Positions 9,379-19,112 of a stretch of 64,000 nucleotides of DNA are shown here, piece by piece. Below the pieces are notes generated by a model. It did no database searches, was not told the origin of the DNA, and saw only the letters and a program-made list of their open reading frames with translations. Within the stretch, counting starts at the first letter, position 1. The number at the start of each line of letters is the position of its first letter. A program made the position numbers and the translations under genes. Source of the DNA: Seohaeicola saemankumensis (lineage in GTDB: Bacteria; Pseudomonadota; Alphaproteobacteria; Rhodobacterales; Rhodobacteraceae); the NCBI RefSeq assembly GCF_020171285.1, contig NZ_JAIUZI010000010.1, positions 124,001 through 188,000 of the forward strand, in the 5' to 3' direction.

Positions 9379-12300
9379 ATGGAACCGACGCTGTTCTCCT
9401 TCATCTGGAAACACTCCAAGCGGCAACAGTTGTGGCTGCTGGTTCTGACGCTTGTGTCCTTCCCGTTTCTCTATGCCTCGCTGGAACTGCCGAAACGGAT
9501 CATCAACGACGCCATTGGCTCGCCCACCGCGAGCGTCACGATCTGGGGCGTGCAGATGTCCCAGACCCAGTACCTGTGGCTGCTCTGCGCGGCCTTCCTG
9601 GCGATGGTGCTGGTGTCGGGCCTGATGAAAATGCACATCAACACCCGCAAGGGTGTGTTGGCCGAGCGGATGCTGCGGCGGTTGCGGTTCCAGTTGATCG
9701 CCCGGATGATGCGGTTCCCCAAGCCCTATTTCCGCACCACCAGCCAGGGCGAGCTGGTCAGCATGATCACCTCCGAGGCCGAACCGATGGGCGGGCTGAT
9801 GGGCGATGCTATCGCCCAGCCGGTGTTCCAGCTGGGCCAGATGCTGACCATCGTGGTGTTCCTGTTCATGCAAAGCGTCTGGTTCGGGCTGGCCTCGGTT
9901 GCGCTGATCCCGCTGCAGGCCTGGCTGATCCCCCGGCTTCAGCGCCAGATCAACCTGCTGAACAAGGATCGCATCCAGCAGGTGCGCCGGCTGTCGTCCG
10001 AGATTGGCGAAACGGCGGCGGGTATCTCCGATCTGCGCGCCAACGGCGGCTGGCGGTACCGGCTGGCGATGGTGACCGACCGGCTGGGCCGGCTGTTCGA
10101 CATCAGGTTCCGGATCTATCAGAAGAAATTCTTCATGAAGTTCCTCAACAACCTGATCACCCAGATGACCCCGTTCCTGTTCTACTCGGTGGGCGGCTAT
10201 CTGGCGATCCGGGGCGAGATCACTGTTGGGGCGCTGGTGGCGGCTTTGGGCGCCTACAAGGATCTGTCCAGCCCGTGGAAAGAGCTTCTGACCTACTACA
10301 ACCAAGTGCAGGACATGTCGCTGCGCTGGGAAATCGTCACCGAACGCTTTGCTCCGCGCAACATGATCCCCGAAGAGCTGTTCGACGGCGAACCCGACGA
10401 CATCCCGCATCTCAAAGGCAAGATCGAACTGCGCAACGTCACCGTCCGCGATGCCGACGGCAACGCGATTCTCGAGGACATAAACCTGGAGATCCCGCCC
10501 GGTGCGCGGGTGGCGATCCAGAGCACGCGCGCCTCCGAACGCCGGGCGCTTGCGGAACTGTTGGTGCGCGAGGTGCTGCCGGCACGGGGCGAGGTGCTGC
10601 TGTCGGGGCGCAATCTGAACGATCTTCATCAGGCCGTCATCGCGGCGCGGGTGGGATACGCCCATTCGCGGCCCTACCTGTTCGACGGAACGCTGGGCGA
10701 CAATCTGCTGATGCCGCTCAAGATCAAACCGCAAGAGGTGATCTGGGATCCGCATCGCCGCAACCGCGCTGCGACCGAGGCGCGCCGGTCGGGCAACAGC
10801 GCCGATCCGCTGGACGCCAACTGGATCGACCCCGGTCTGGCCGGATTGCAGGATGGCGAGGACGTGCGCGACTGGTGGTTCCAGCTGGTTCAGGCGATGG
10901 GGATTGACGAGTTCATGTTCCGTCGCACGCTGCGATCCCGCTTTGATCCGGACTTGCATCCCGCACTGGCGCGCGACGTCGTCGATCTGCGCCCGCTGAT
11001 CATGGAAAAACTGCGCGCCAGGGGGCTGGACGAATTCGTGTACAGGTTTGAACCGGATCTTTTCAATCCCGCGATCCCGCTGGGCGGCAACCTGTTGTTT
11101 GCCACCGCCGCCCGCGAATTGACCCATCACGGGCTGGCCGGTGAAACCCGGTTCATCAAGATGGTCGAAGATCTCGGTCTGGCCGACGAGGGGCTCGAGA
11201 TCGCCGCCGGCGTGATCCAGACTCTGAACCAGACCTTTGGCCGCGACGGCACCGATCACCCGCTGTTCCAGCGGCTTGGCATGGAGGAGGAGCTGTATTT
11301 CCAGCTGTCCGACATCACCGCGCGCCGCGAAGCGCGCGGCAACGAAGGTCTCAGCGAACAGGAACGGGCGCTGCTGCTGACCGTGCCCTTCCTGCTGACG
11401 GCCGAGCAGATCGGCCCGAGCTTTCCCGAGGAATACAAGCAGAAGATCCTGTCGCTGCGCAAATCCCGGTCGGATCAGATGCTGAAACTTGCGGGCGGCA
11501 TGTTTGTCCCGGTCGAGCCCGCAGGCTACGCGCCGCGCCTGACAGTCCTGGAAAACGCGCTCTATGGCCGGGTGTCGATGATGGCCGGCGCCCGCGCGGG
11601 CGAGATCGAGGATACCGTGGCCGAGGTTCTGCAGGACCATGGGCTGCGTGGGCGGCTGTCCTCGGTCATCTACGACCTGCCGGCCGGGCTCGGCGGGACC
11701 AACCTGCCCACCGTGTTTCAGGAGCGCGCGGCCTTCAGCCGGGCCGGCATCAAGCGGCCCGACATTCTGGTCCTGGACAAGGCTCTGGCCAGCCACGATT
11801 CCAAAAGCCGCCTGCGGACCCGACAGAAGCTGCGTGAATTGCTGCCCGGTTCGGTGATGATCTTTATGGAGGATCATTTCGACCATCCCGACGCCTACGA
11901 CCTGTTCATCGAGATCAAGGACGGCCGAATAGACGGCGGGTCTCGCCGCGCCGAACCGGTGCTGGCCAATGGCGCGGCGGCCGATTTCAGTCGCAAGCTG
12001 AATGCCATCGCCTCCACCGAACTGTTCGGCCCGATCGACGCCCGCAACCAGCGGCTGCTGGCCTACAGCGCGCAGTGGTACGATGCGGACCCCGGTCAGG
12101 TGGTGTTCCTGCACGATCAGGTCGCCGATGCGGTCTACCTGTGCCTCGAGGGGCGCGCCGAACTGCGCTGGCCCGGCAGCCCGACGGGCGCGGCACCGGT
12201 GTCCTTCGTCGAACCGGGGCGGCTGATCGGCGATCTGGCGGTCATCACCCGCGATCACCGGTTTCTCGACCTGGTTGCGATAGAAAAAACCCGGTTCCTG

Positions 12301-12498
12301 CGGATCGGAGCCGAGGAATTCCGCGCCGTGATCGAAAGCGATGCCGCCGTCGCGGTGCAGCTGCTGGAAACCGTTGCCACCTACCTCAGCGGCGCGGCGG
12401 AATTGCTCCAACTGGCGCAGGTGAACCTCACCGATTACGCCAACCCGGATCGCGGACCGATCTCGCTGGATACAATCGGAGCGCACATAGATGACTAG
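9379..12498 (+). CDS. ABC exporter-like protein with degenerate ATPase domain, large insert and cNMP-binding domain
   Basis: A 1039-residue membrane protein. Residues about 15-320 form an ABC exporter transmembrane domain with several hydrophobic helices and exporter-type FRTTSQGELVSMITSE. The nucleotide-binding domain from about 345 is degenerate. The Walker A place reads GARVAIQSTRASER with no GKS/T. About 250 mostly helical, charged residues (450-705) are inserted before the signature region, which reads LPTVFQERAAFSRA instead of LSGGQ. The Walker B end is ILVLDKAL, lacking the catalytic Glu. Residues about 880-1010 look like a Crp-type cyclic nucleotide-binding domain (FLHDQVADAVYLCLEG, LIGDLAVI). 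ATP hydrolysis by itself is therefore doubtful. It overlaps the next gene by 8 bases. The function is unknown; regulator, scaffold or half of a heteromeric transporter are options. Confidence 0.85.
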   Translation: MEPTLFSFIWKHSKRQQLWLLVLTLVSFPFLYASLELPKRIINDAIGSPTASVTIWGVQMSQTQYLWLLCAAFLAMVLVSGLMKMHINTRKGVLAERMLRRLRFQLIARMMRFPKPYFRTTSQGELVSMITSEAEPMGGLMGDAIAQPVFQLGQMLTIVVFLFMQSVWFGLASVALIPLQAWLIPRLQRQINLLNKDRIQQVRRLSSEIGETAAGISDLRANGGWRYRLAMVTDRLGRLFDIRFRIYQKKFFMKFLNNLITQMTPFLFYSVGGYLAIRGEITVGALVAALGAYKDLSSPWKELLTYYNQVQDMSLRWEIVTERFAPRNMIPEELFDGEPDDIPHLKGKIELRNVTVRDADGNAILEDINLEIPPGARVAIQSTRASERRALAELLVREVLPARGEVLLSGRNLNDLHQAVIAARVGYAHSRPYLFDGTLGDNLLMPLKIKPQEVIWDPHRRNRAATEARRSGNSADPLDANWIDPGLAGLQDGEDVRDWWFQLVQAMGIDEFMFRRTLRSRFDPDLHPALARDVVDLRPLIMEKLRARGLDEFVYRFEPDLFNPAIPLGGNLLFATAARELTHHGLAGETRFIKMVEDLGLADEGLEIAAGVIQTLNQTFGRDGTDHPLFQRLGMEEELYFQLSDITARREARGNEGLSEQERALLLTVPFLLTAEQIGPSFPEEYKQKILSLRKSRSDQMLKLAGGMFVPVEPAGYAPRLTVLENALYGRVSMMAGARAGEIEDTVAEVLQDHGLRGRLSSVIYDLPAGLGGTNLPTVFQERAAFSRAGIKRPDILVLDKALASHDSKSRLRTRQKLRELLPGSVMIFMEDHFDHPDAYDLFIEIKDGRIDGGSRRAEPVLANGAAADFSRKLNAIASTELFGPIDARNQRLLAYSAQWYDADPGQVVFLHDQVADAVYLCLEGRAELRWPGSPTGAAPVSFVEPGRLIGDLAVITRDHRFLDLVAIEKTRFLRIGAEEFRAVIESDAAVAVQLLETVATYLSGAAELLQLAQVNLTDYANPDRGPISLDTIGAHIDD

Positions 12499-13378
12499 GC
12501 GTGCCTATGCCTTTCACGAAGTGTTGGTCGCGCCCGCGCGCCCGCGCCCCGAACTGTGGCGGCTGCTGGCCGGGCTGACGGGGATCATGGCCGTGTCCTT
12601 CGGGTTGAACGCGCTGCTCTATGCCTTGCTGGTTTCGGTGTTCTCCCCGACCTGGGCGGCAACCTTGCCGCAGGGTATGACACCGGGTCAGATGACGGTC
12701 TTGCTGGGCGGTTTCGCCTTTGTGACGCTGGGCGTGGCGCTGGTCGCGCGCTGGCTGCATGATCGTCCGGCACTGGGTATCCTGGGTCCGTTGCCGCTGG
12801 CGTTGCGCCAGTTCTGGGCGGTGTTCCGGATGCTGCTTCTGCTGTGCGCGGCGCTGCTGTTCTTGCCGCCCTACGATATGGGGCTGCCGTTGCGGCCCAA
12901 CCTGTCACCGGGCCACTGGATCGGCCTGCTGCCGCTCTCGCTGGCCCTTGTGCTGATTCAGACCAGCGCCGAAGAGATCCTGTTTCGCGGCTATATCCAG
13001 CAATCGCTGGCGGCGCGGTTTTCCTCGCCGCTGGTCTGGATGCTGCTGCCCTCGGCGCTGTTCGCGCTGGGCCATTTCGCCCCGGCCCAGGCCGGTGACA
13101 ACGCGCCGCTGATCATGCTCTGGGCCGGGGTTTTCGGTCTGATGATGGCGGATCTGACGGCACGTTCGGGCACGCTGGGTCCGGCCATCGCCGTGCATTT
13201 CGTCAACAACATCATCGCGCTGGTGATCGTCGGCGCGCCCGAGGGGCTCAACGGTCTGTCGCTCTATATCCTGCCCTATGAAATGAGCGATACCGGGCTG
13301 ATGCGGGAATGGCTGGTGGTCGATTTTGCCACGATGGCCGTGACATGGCTTGCGGCGCGGCTCGCGCTCAGGCGCTGA
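12491..13378 (+). CDS. CPBP family intramembrane metalloprotease
   Basis: A 295-residue integral membrane protein of the CAAX protease/bacteriocin-processing (Abi) family. Hydrophobic helices cover most of the chain. The catalytic motifs are present: EEILFRG (motif 1, about residue 160), FALGHF (motif 2) and HFVNNIIA (motif 3), giving the Glu-Glu and two histidines. The ATG at 12491 lies inside the end of the preceding ABC-like gene, so the two are translationally coupled and probably functionally linked. The natural substrate is unknown. Confidence 0.9.
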   Translation: MTRRAYAFHEVLVAPARPRPELWRLLAGLTGIMAVSFGLNALLYALLVSVFSPTWAATLPQGMTPGQMTVLLGGFAFVTLGVALVARWLHDRPALGILGPLPLALRQFWAVFRMLLLLCAALLFLPPYDMGLPLRPNLSPGHWIGLLPLSLALVLIQTSAEEILFRGYIQQSLAARFSSPLVWMLLPSALFALGHFAPAQAGDNAPLIMLWAGVFGLMMADLTARSGTLGPAIAVHFVNNIIALVIVGAPEGLNGLSLYILPYEMSDTGLMREWLVVDFATMAVTWLAARLALRR

Positions 13379-13440
13379 TTGCATTTGCCCGCCCTTGGCC
13401 TTATCTGAGCCCCAGACCTGTTGCTGACAGAGGCATCCAC

Positions 13441-14382
13441 ATGAACTGGATCACGAATTACGTCCGGCCCCGGATCAACTCGATCTTCTCGCGCCGCGAA
13501 ATGCCCGAAAATCTCTGGCAGAAATGCGATGAATGCGGAACCATGCTGTTCCACCGCGAACTCAGCGACAACCTGAACGTCTGCTCCAGCTGCGGCCACC
13601 ACATGCATATCACGCCGCGCGACCGCTTTGTGGCGCTGTTCGACGGCGGCGTTTTCGCCGAAGTCGCGGTGCCCGACCCGCTGCCCGATCCGCTGCATTT
13701 CCGCGATCAGAAGAAGTATCCAGACCGCATGAAGGCGGCCCAGAAATCGACCGGCGAAAAAGAGGCGATGCTGGTGGCCACCGGCGAAATCGGCCGGACC
13801 CCGATCGTGGCGGCGGCACAGGATTTCTCGTTCATGGGCGGGTCCATGGGGATGTATGTCGGCAACGCCATCATCGCCGCCGCTCAGGAGGCGGTAAAGC
13901 TCAAGCGCCCGCTGATCCTGTTTTCCGCCGCCGGCGGCGCACGGATGCAGGAAGGCATCCTGAGCCTGATGCAGATGCCGCGCACTACGGTGGCGGTGCA
14001 GATGCTGAAAGAGGCGGGCCTGCCCTATATCGTCGTTCTGACCCATCCGACTACTGGCGGGGTCACGGCGTCCTACGCGATGCTGGGCGACGTGCATATT
14101 TCGGAACCCAACGCCCTGATCTGCTTTGCCGGACCGCGGGTGATCGAACAGACTATCCGCGAAAAGCTACCCGACGGGTTCCAGCGCGCCGAATACCTGC
14201 TGGATCACGGCATGCTCGACCGGGTGACCCCGCGTACCGAGCTGCGCGAGGAACTGATCGGTATCACCCGGCTGTTGCTGGGCCTGCCCCCGGCGGTGCG
14301 CGGCGATCTGCCGCCGCCGGAGCCCGAGACGGCGCCCGATGGGGCCGAAACGCCGACCTCGGAACCCGCTGACAAGAAATGA
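13441..14382 (+). CDS. accD: Acetyl-CoA carboxylase carboxyltransferase subunit beta
   Basis: Beta subunit of the carboxyltransferase that makes malonyl-CoA for fatty acid synthesis, acting with AccA and the biotin carboxylase parts. An N-terminal four-cysteine zinc ribbon is clear (CDECG and CSSCG, about residues 30-55), followed by the crotonase-like domain with FMGGSMG and GGARMQEG. The ATG at 13441 ([12 protein letters not shown]) is the typical start; the open frame before it is intergenic. The C-terminus is a Pro/Glu-rich tail. It overlaps folC by 4 bases (ATGA), a conserved accD-folC arrangement in proteobacteria. Confidence 0.97.
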   Translation: MNWITNYVRPRINSIFSRREMPENLWQKCDECGTMLFHRELSDNLNVCSSCGHHMHITPRDRFVALFDGGVFAEVAVPDPLPDPLHFRDQKKYPDRMKAAQKSTGEKEAMLVATGEIGRTPIVAAAQDFSFMGGSMGMYVGNAIIAAAQEAVKLKRPLILFSAAGGARMQEGILSLMQMPRTTVAVQMLKEAGLPYIVVLTHPTTGGVTASYAMLGDVHISEPNALICFAGPRVIEQTIREKLPDGFQRAEYLLDHGMLDRVTPRTELREELIGITRLLLGLPPAVRGDLPPPEPETAPDGAETPTSEPADKK

Positions 14383-15653
14383 GCAGCCAAGATTCGGACG
14401 CCATCCTTGCACGGATGATGGCGCTGCATCCCAAGGTCATCGACCTGACGCTGGACCGGGTCTGGCGGCTGCTTGATGCGCTGGGCAACCCGCAGAATGA
14501 TCTGCCGCCGGTGATCCATATCGCCGGGACCAACGGCAAGGGGTCGACCCAGGCGATGATCCGGGCAGGGATCGAGGCCGCGGGCGGAAGCGTCCATGCC
14601 TATACCTCGCCACATCTGGCCCGGTTCCACGAACGCATTCGCGTCGGCGGGCAGCTGATTTCCGAACCGGACCTGACCGCCGTTCTGGATGAATGCTACG
14701 CCGCCAACGGCGATGCGCCGATCACCTATTTCGAGATCACCACCTGCGCCGCCCTGCTGGCCTTTGCCCGCGTGCCGGCGGATTATACGCTGCTCGAGGT
14801 TGGCCTGGGCGGCCGCCTGGACGCGACCAACGTGATTGTCGAACCGGCGCTGACGGTGATCACGCCGGTCAGCATCGACCACCAGCAGTTCCTTGGCGAT
14901 ACGCTGGACAAGATCGCCTTTGAAAAGGCCGGCATCCTGAAACGCGGGGTCACATGTGTCGTCGGCCCGCAGCCGGACGAGGCGCTGGAGGCAATCGAAA
15001 GACAGGCCACACGGGTCGGGGCGCCGCTGCTGGTGCACGGCCAGCATTGGCACGTGGCCGAGGAAAACGAGCGGCTGGTGTATCAGGATGAAACCGGGCT
15101 GCGCGACCTGCCGTTGCCGAACCTGCCCGGCGGTCATCAGATCGACAACGCCGGCGCCGCGATCGCGGCGCTGCGGGTTCTGGGCCAGGGGGATGCGGCG
15201 CTGGAGGGCGCGGTCACGCGGGCCGACTGGCCGGCGCGGATGCAGCGGCTGCGCAGCGGCCCGCTGGCGGACAGCGCGCCGCGCGTCGAGCTTTGGCTCG
15301 ACGGTGGCCATAACGCCGCCGCCGGTGTGGCGCTGGGCGCGCATCTGGCGCGGTTGCCGGAACGGCCGACGCATCTGATCTGCGGCATGCTGAACACCAA
15401 GGACATCACCGGTTACCTGCGTCCGCTGGCGGCGCGGGCCCAGAGCCTGACGGCGGTGTCGATTCCGGGCGAGGCCAATACGCTGCCCGCAGAGGTGACG
15501 GCCCGGGCCGCGCGGGAAGTCGGACTGGCGGCGGGCTGTGCGCCGGACGTTCAAACGGCGCTGGACCAGATCCGCGCCGTGGATCCGGAGGCGCGGGTGC
15601 TGATCTGCGGGTCGCTCTACCTCGCTGGCGCGGTGCTGCGCGAGAACGGGTAG
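14379..15653 (+). CDS. folC: Bifunctional folylpolyglutamate synthase/dihydrofolate synthase
   Basis: Adds glutamate to dihydropteroate and to folates in the cytosol. At 424 residues it is of usual length. It carries the Mur-ligase P-loop GTNGKGST (about residue 50), the mobile-loop region [13 protein letters not shown], and [10 protein letters not shown], which binds Mg and ATP. Start codon overlaps the accD stop, so it is translated from the same message. A hairpin-rich dispersed element follows the stop directly and may end the transcript. Confidence 0.96.
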   Translation: MSSQDSDAILARMMALHPKVIDLTLDRVWRLLDALGNPQNDLPPVIHIAGTNGKGSTQAMIRAGIEAAGGSVHAYTSPHLARFHERIRVGGQLISEPDLTAVLDECYAANGDAPITYFEITTCAALLAFARVPADYTLLEVGLGGRLDATNVIVEPALTVITPVSIDHQQFLGDTLDKIAFEKAGILKRGVTCVVGPQPDEALEAIERQATRVGAPLLVHGQHWHVAEENERLVYQDETGLRDLPLPNLPGGHQIDNAGAAIAALRVLGQGDAALEGAVTRADWPARMQRLRSGPLADSAPRVELWLDGGHNAAAGVALGAHLARLPERPTHLICGMLNTKDITGYLRPLAARAQSLTAVSIPGEANTLPAEVTARAAREVGLAAGCAPDVQTALDQIRAVDPEARVLICGSLYLAGAVLRENG

Positions 15654-15714
15654 GGGGCTTTGCCCCCGGCCTGCGCGCAGGCCTCCCCCAGAGTATTTGC
15701 AAAGAGATGAAACA
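15653..15714 (+). repeat. Dispersed intergenic element: two hairpins plus GAGTATTTGCAAAGAGATGAA
   Basis: Directly after folC: hairpin GGGGGC-TTT-GCCCCC (15653-15667), then the perfect 16-base palindrome GGCCTGCGCGCAGGCC (15668-15683), a C-rich run, and the tail GAGTATTTGCAAAGAGATGAA (15691-15711). The same layout or tail recurs at 28411-28485 (minus strand) and 37951-37983. It probably acts as a bidirectional terminator or RNA-processing element between convergent folC and zapE. Confidence 0.7.
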
Positions 15715-15725
15715 GGGGCGGCGGA

Positions 15726-16790
15726 TCAGCCTTGTTGACCCCAGTCCTGGCCCTGCATTTCGCGCAGGCGGCTGGCGGTGCGTTCGAATTCGAAGGCGCC
15801 GTCGCCTTCGACATAGAGGAATTCCGGTTCGGAGGCGGCCGAGCAGATCAGCCGCACGCGCGCCTCGTAAAGCGCGTCGATCAGGGTGACGAAGCGCTTG
15901 GCCTCGTTGAAGTTCGAGCGCGACAGGTTGGGGATGTCCTCGATGATCAGCACCCGGACCGCCCCGGCGATGGTCAGGTAATCGGCCGGGCCCAGCATGC
16001 GGCTGCACAGATCGTAGAAGCTGGCGCGGGCGACGCCGTTGCGGAACTGCGGCAGGGTGACGTCGCGGCCCTTGACATGCAGGGTCAGCTCTTTGCCCTG
16101 TCCGCCCGCCAGATCGCTCCAGACGGCTTCGATGGCGGTGCGGGCCTCGGGGCCGATGGGGGTGAAATAGACCGGCGAGCCCTGCAGGCGATTCTGGCGG
16201 TAGTCGGTCGGGCTGACCAGTTCCCAGACCTGCATCCGCTCCTTGATCAGCTGGATGAAGGGCAGGAACAGCTGCCGGTTCAGGCCGTTCTTGTAGAGAT
16301 CGTCGGGCACCCGGTTCGATGTTGTCACCACCACCACGCCGGTGGCGAACAACGCCTCGAACAGGCGGCCGACGATCATCGCGTCGGTGATGTCGGTGAT
16401 CTGCATCTCGTCAAAGGCGAGCACCCGGACCGTGCGGGCGACTTCCTGGGCGACGGGGGCCAGTGCATCATCGACACCGCGTTGCCGGGCCGCGTGCATG
16501 GCGTTGTGGATTTCCTGCATGAAGGCGTGGAAATGCACCCGGCGCACCGGCACATCGCCCAGTGCATCGACGAAGAGGTCCATCAGCATGGATTTGCCGC
16601 GCCCGACTCCGCCCCAGAGGTACAGCCCCCTGGGCGGTGGCGGCGGTTTGCGGAACAGCCCGCGTTTGGCCGGCGCGGACACCGCCGCGCGGATCCGTTC
16701 GAATTCGGGCAGCACGGCCTCTTGGGCGCTGTCATGGTGCAGCGCGCCGGCCTGAATGCGTTGTTCGTAAAGCGCGGTGATCTCGGTCAT
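15726..16790 (-). CDS. zapE: Cell division protein ZapE (AFG1-like ATPase)
   Basis: A 354-residue P-loop ATPase with Walker A GGVGRGKS (about residue 58) and Walker B VLAFDEMQITD. In E. coli ZapE binds and destabilises FtsZ bundles at late division; mitochondrial AFG1 relatives act in protein quality control. The C-terminal part (FNEAKRFVTLIDALYE) is characteristic of the family. The start at 16790 (MTEITALYEQR) is chosen over one seven codons upstream because it matches the family N-terminus. It is convergent with folC and divergent from the MFS gene. Confidence 0.93.
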   Translation of the reverse strand: MTEITALYEQRIQAGALHHDSAQEAVLPEFERIRAAVSAPAKRGLFRKPPPPPRGLYLWGGVGRGKSMLMDLFVDALGDVPVRRVHFHAFMQEIHNAMHAARQRGVDDALAPVAQEVARTVRVLAFDEMQITDITDAMIVGRLFEALFATGVVVVTTSNRVPDDLYKNGLNRQLFLPFIQLIKERMQVWELVSPTDYRQNRLQGSPVYFTPIGPEARTAIEAVWSDLAGGQGKELTLHVKGRDVTLPQFRNGVARASFYDLCSRMLGPADYLTIAGAVRVLIIEDIPNLSRSNFNEAKRFVTLIDALYEARVRLICSAASEPEFLYVEGDGAFEFERTASRLREMQGQDWGQQG

Positions 16791-16949
16791 GGCGCAGGCA
16801 TAGCGCGCCATCGGGATGTTGAAAAGTGGGCGGGCGGTTTGTCTATTGACCCTTTCGCATCAGATTTTCTTATGTGAAGGATCAAATATCCTCGTTTGAC
16901 CGGAATGCCGTGCCGGATAGTGTTCATCGGCCCGACATGGAGAGATCGC

Positions 16950-18194
16950 ATGCCCCGCCAATCCTCGCTGATCACACCGGTCCTGATCGCCGGTTGCGTG
17001 ATCACCATCGTCAGCTTTGCCGTGCGGGGATCGTTCGGCGTGTTCCAGATCCCGGTGGCCGAGGAGTTCGGCTGGGCCCGGTCGGAATTCTCGATGGCGA
17101 TCGCGATCCAGAACCTGGCCTGGGGCATCGGGCAGCCGATCTTTAGCGCGCTGGCGGAAAAACTCGGGGACCGGCGCGCGATCTTTCTGGGTGCGCTGAC
17201 CTATGCTGCCGGCATGGTGCTGACGGCCATGTCGACCACCCCGATCGAACATCAGCTTTACGCCTGGCTGGTGGGCTTTGGCATCGCCGGCACCGGGTTT
17301 GGCGTGATCCTGGCGGTGGTCGGGCGCGCCTCGTCCGAGGAAAATCGTTCAATGTCGCTGGCCCTTGTCACCGCGGCGGGCAGCCTGGGGCAGGTGATCG
17401 GCGCGCCGCTGGCGGAATGGCTGCTGAGCTTTGTCAGCTGGCAGCAGACATTCGTGATCTTTGCAATCCTGATCCTGGCGGTGCTGGCGGTGCTGCCGTC
17501 GATGCGGACGCCGGCCCAGCCCGAGCGGGCCGAACCCGAGGTGTCGATGAGCGCGGTTCTGGGCAAGGCGTTCCGCGATCCGACCTATATCCTGATCTTC
17601 CTGGGGTTTTTCAGCTGCGGCTATCAGCTTGGGTTCATCACCGCGCATTTCCCGGCCTTTGTCACCGAGATGTGCGGCCCGATCCAGCCGGGCGGGGTTC
17701 TGCACGGGATCGGCATCACCAGCACATCGGCGCTGGGTGCGGTGGCGATTTCGCTGATCGGCCTGGCCAATATCGCCGGCACGCTGATGGCGGGATGGGC
17801 CGGCAAATACTGGCCGCGCAAATTCCTGCTGGCCGGGGTCTATGCCGCGCGCACGCTGGTGGCGGCCGTGTTTATCGTGCTGCCAATGACACCGGTCACG
17901 GTGATCGTGTTCTCCATCGCGATGGGGGCGTTGTGGCTGGCCACCGTGCCGCTGACCAGCGGCCTTGTCGCCCATATCTATGGCGTGCGCTACATGGGCA
18001 CGCTTTACGGAATCATCTTTCTCAGCCACCAGATCGGCAGCTTCGTGGGCATCTGGCTGGGTGGCCGCATGTATGACGCCTATGGCGATTACACCGCGGT
18101 CTGGTGGATCGGCGTGGCGGTTGGGGCCTTCAGCGCCATCGTGCACCTGCCGGTGCGGGAGAAGCCGATGGCCGGGGCCGCGATCGCGGCCTGA
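16950..18194 (+). CDS. MFS transporter, probably monocarboxylate/OFA-like
   Basis: A 414-residue carrier with about twelve hydrophobic segments. The loop between helices 2 and 3 reads LAEKLGDRRA, the MFS motif A region. The GVFQIPVAEEFGWARSEFS segment is typical of carriers annotated as oxalate/formate antiporter or monocarboxylate type; the substrate is not deducible. The start at 16950 has a GGAG site seven bases upstream; the open frame before it is not protein-like. It is followed convergently, 3 bases away, by the ornithine cyclodeaminase family gene. Confidence 0.9.
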   Translation: MPRQSSLITPVLIAGCVITIVSFAVRGSFGVFQIPVAEEFGWARSEFSMAIAIQNLAWGIGQPIFSALAEKLGDRRAIFLGALTYAAGMVLTAMSTTPIEHQLYAWLVGFGIAGTGFGVILAVVGRASSEENRSMSLALVTAAGSLGQVIGAPLAEWLLSFVSWQQTFVIFAILILAVLAVLPSMRTPAQPERAEPEVSMSAVLGKAFRDPTYILIFLGFFSCGYQLGFITAHFPAFVTEMCGPIQPGGVLHGIGITSTSALGAVAISLIGLANIAGTLMAGWAGKYWPRKFLLAGVYAARTLVAAVFIVLPMTPVTVIVFSIAMGALWLATVPLTSGLVAHIYGVRYMGTLYGIIFLSHQIGSFVGIWLGGRMYDAYGDYTAVWWIGVAVGAFSAIVHLPVREKPMAGAAIAA

Positions 18195-18197
18195 GCA

Positions 18198-19112
18198 TCA
18201 CGGGCGTTCCAGCCAGCGGTCGAGGATGTAGCGGCTGACCATCAGGTCCAGATGCGCGCCGCCGCCGTTCTTGAACAGGGTGATGTCCTCGGCCCCGCCC
18301 CGGGCAAAGGTATCCAGATCATAGAAATCGGCGCGCACGTCGGATCGGGTGATGGCGCCGGTTTGCAGCGGGATCTTCAGCTCGCCGATGTGGTCCAGCG
18401 TGGTGTCGAAACTGTCGACATAGACGCGGGCGCGCCGCAAGGCGGTGTCGTCGGCCTCGCGCATGTCGGGGCGGTAGGCGCCGATCAGGTTGACGTGCTG
18501 GCCGGGCCGCAGCCAGTCGCCGTGGATCAGCGGGTCGGTCGCCATGGTGGCCGAGATCACGATATCGGCGGCGCGCACGGCGGTTTCCAGATCGTCGGCC
18601 ACGGTGACATCGGCCTGCTGCGCGGCCAGTTCCTCGGCCTTGGCACGGGTGCGGTTCCACAGGGTGAACCGGGCGCCGGGGAAACCGGCGGAGAACGCCT
18701 CGATCAGCGATTGGCCAACGGTGCCGGCGCCAATGATCAGGATCTCGCGGCTGTCGGGGCGGGCCAGCCGCAGGGCGCCCAGCAGGCTGTCGCCGGCGGT
18801 CTTCCACTTGGTCACCAGGTGAAAGTCGATCAGCGCGGCCAGGGTACCGTCGCGATCATCGTATAGGCATACGGCGCCATTCACCATCGGGGCGCCACGG
18901 TCGGGGTTGCCGGGAAACACGGTGGCGGTCTTGACCGCCATGCCCAGCCCGTCGATCCAGGCGGCGCGGCTCAGCAGGGTATCGGGATCGCGGTAGAGAA
19001 ACGTATCGCCAATCTCGGCCCGGGGCAGGCTGTGGCCATCGGTCAGCGCCTGCGTCAGCTCGGTCCAGTCCAGCAGCTCTTGCGCCGCAAAGGGGATGAT
19101 CGGCAGGGTCAT
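18198..19112 (-). CDS. Ornithine cyclodeaminase/mu-crystallin family protein
   Basis: A 304-residue NAD(P)-dependent enzyme. The Rossmann motif GAGTVGQSLIEAF lies near residue 125, the substrate-facing lysines in KTATVFPGN and VTKWKTAGDS, and the domain-swap region ATMATDPL follows. Family members deaminate ornithine to proline or reduce cyclic imines (pyrroline- or piperideine-2-carboxylate); the exact substrate cannot be assigned here. It overlaps the preceding HAD hydrolase gene by 4 bases (ATGA), so the two form a small operon. Confidence 0.88.
   Translation of the reverse strand: MTLPIIPFAAQELLDWTELTQALTDGHSLPRAEIGDTFLYRDPDTLLSRAAWIDGLGMAVKTATVFPGNPDRGAPMVNGAVCLYDDRDGTLAALIDFHLVTKWKTAGDSLLGALRLARPDSREILIIGAGTVGQSLIEAFSAGFPGARFTLWNRTRAKAEELAAQQADVTVADDLETAVRAADIVISATMATDPLIHGDWLRPGQHVNLIGAYRPDMREADDTALRRARVYVDSFDTTLDHIGELKIPLQTGAITRSDVRADFYDLDTFARGGAEDITLFKNGGGAHLDLMVSRYILDRWLERP

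Noticed and set aside
9352..12486. 1044-codon open frame antisense to the ABC-like gene
   Set aside because: It is a GC-rich shadow: composition is His/Gln/Arg-rich and no known family or ribosome site is seen, while the sense strand has clear domains.
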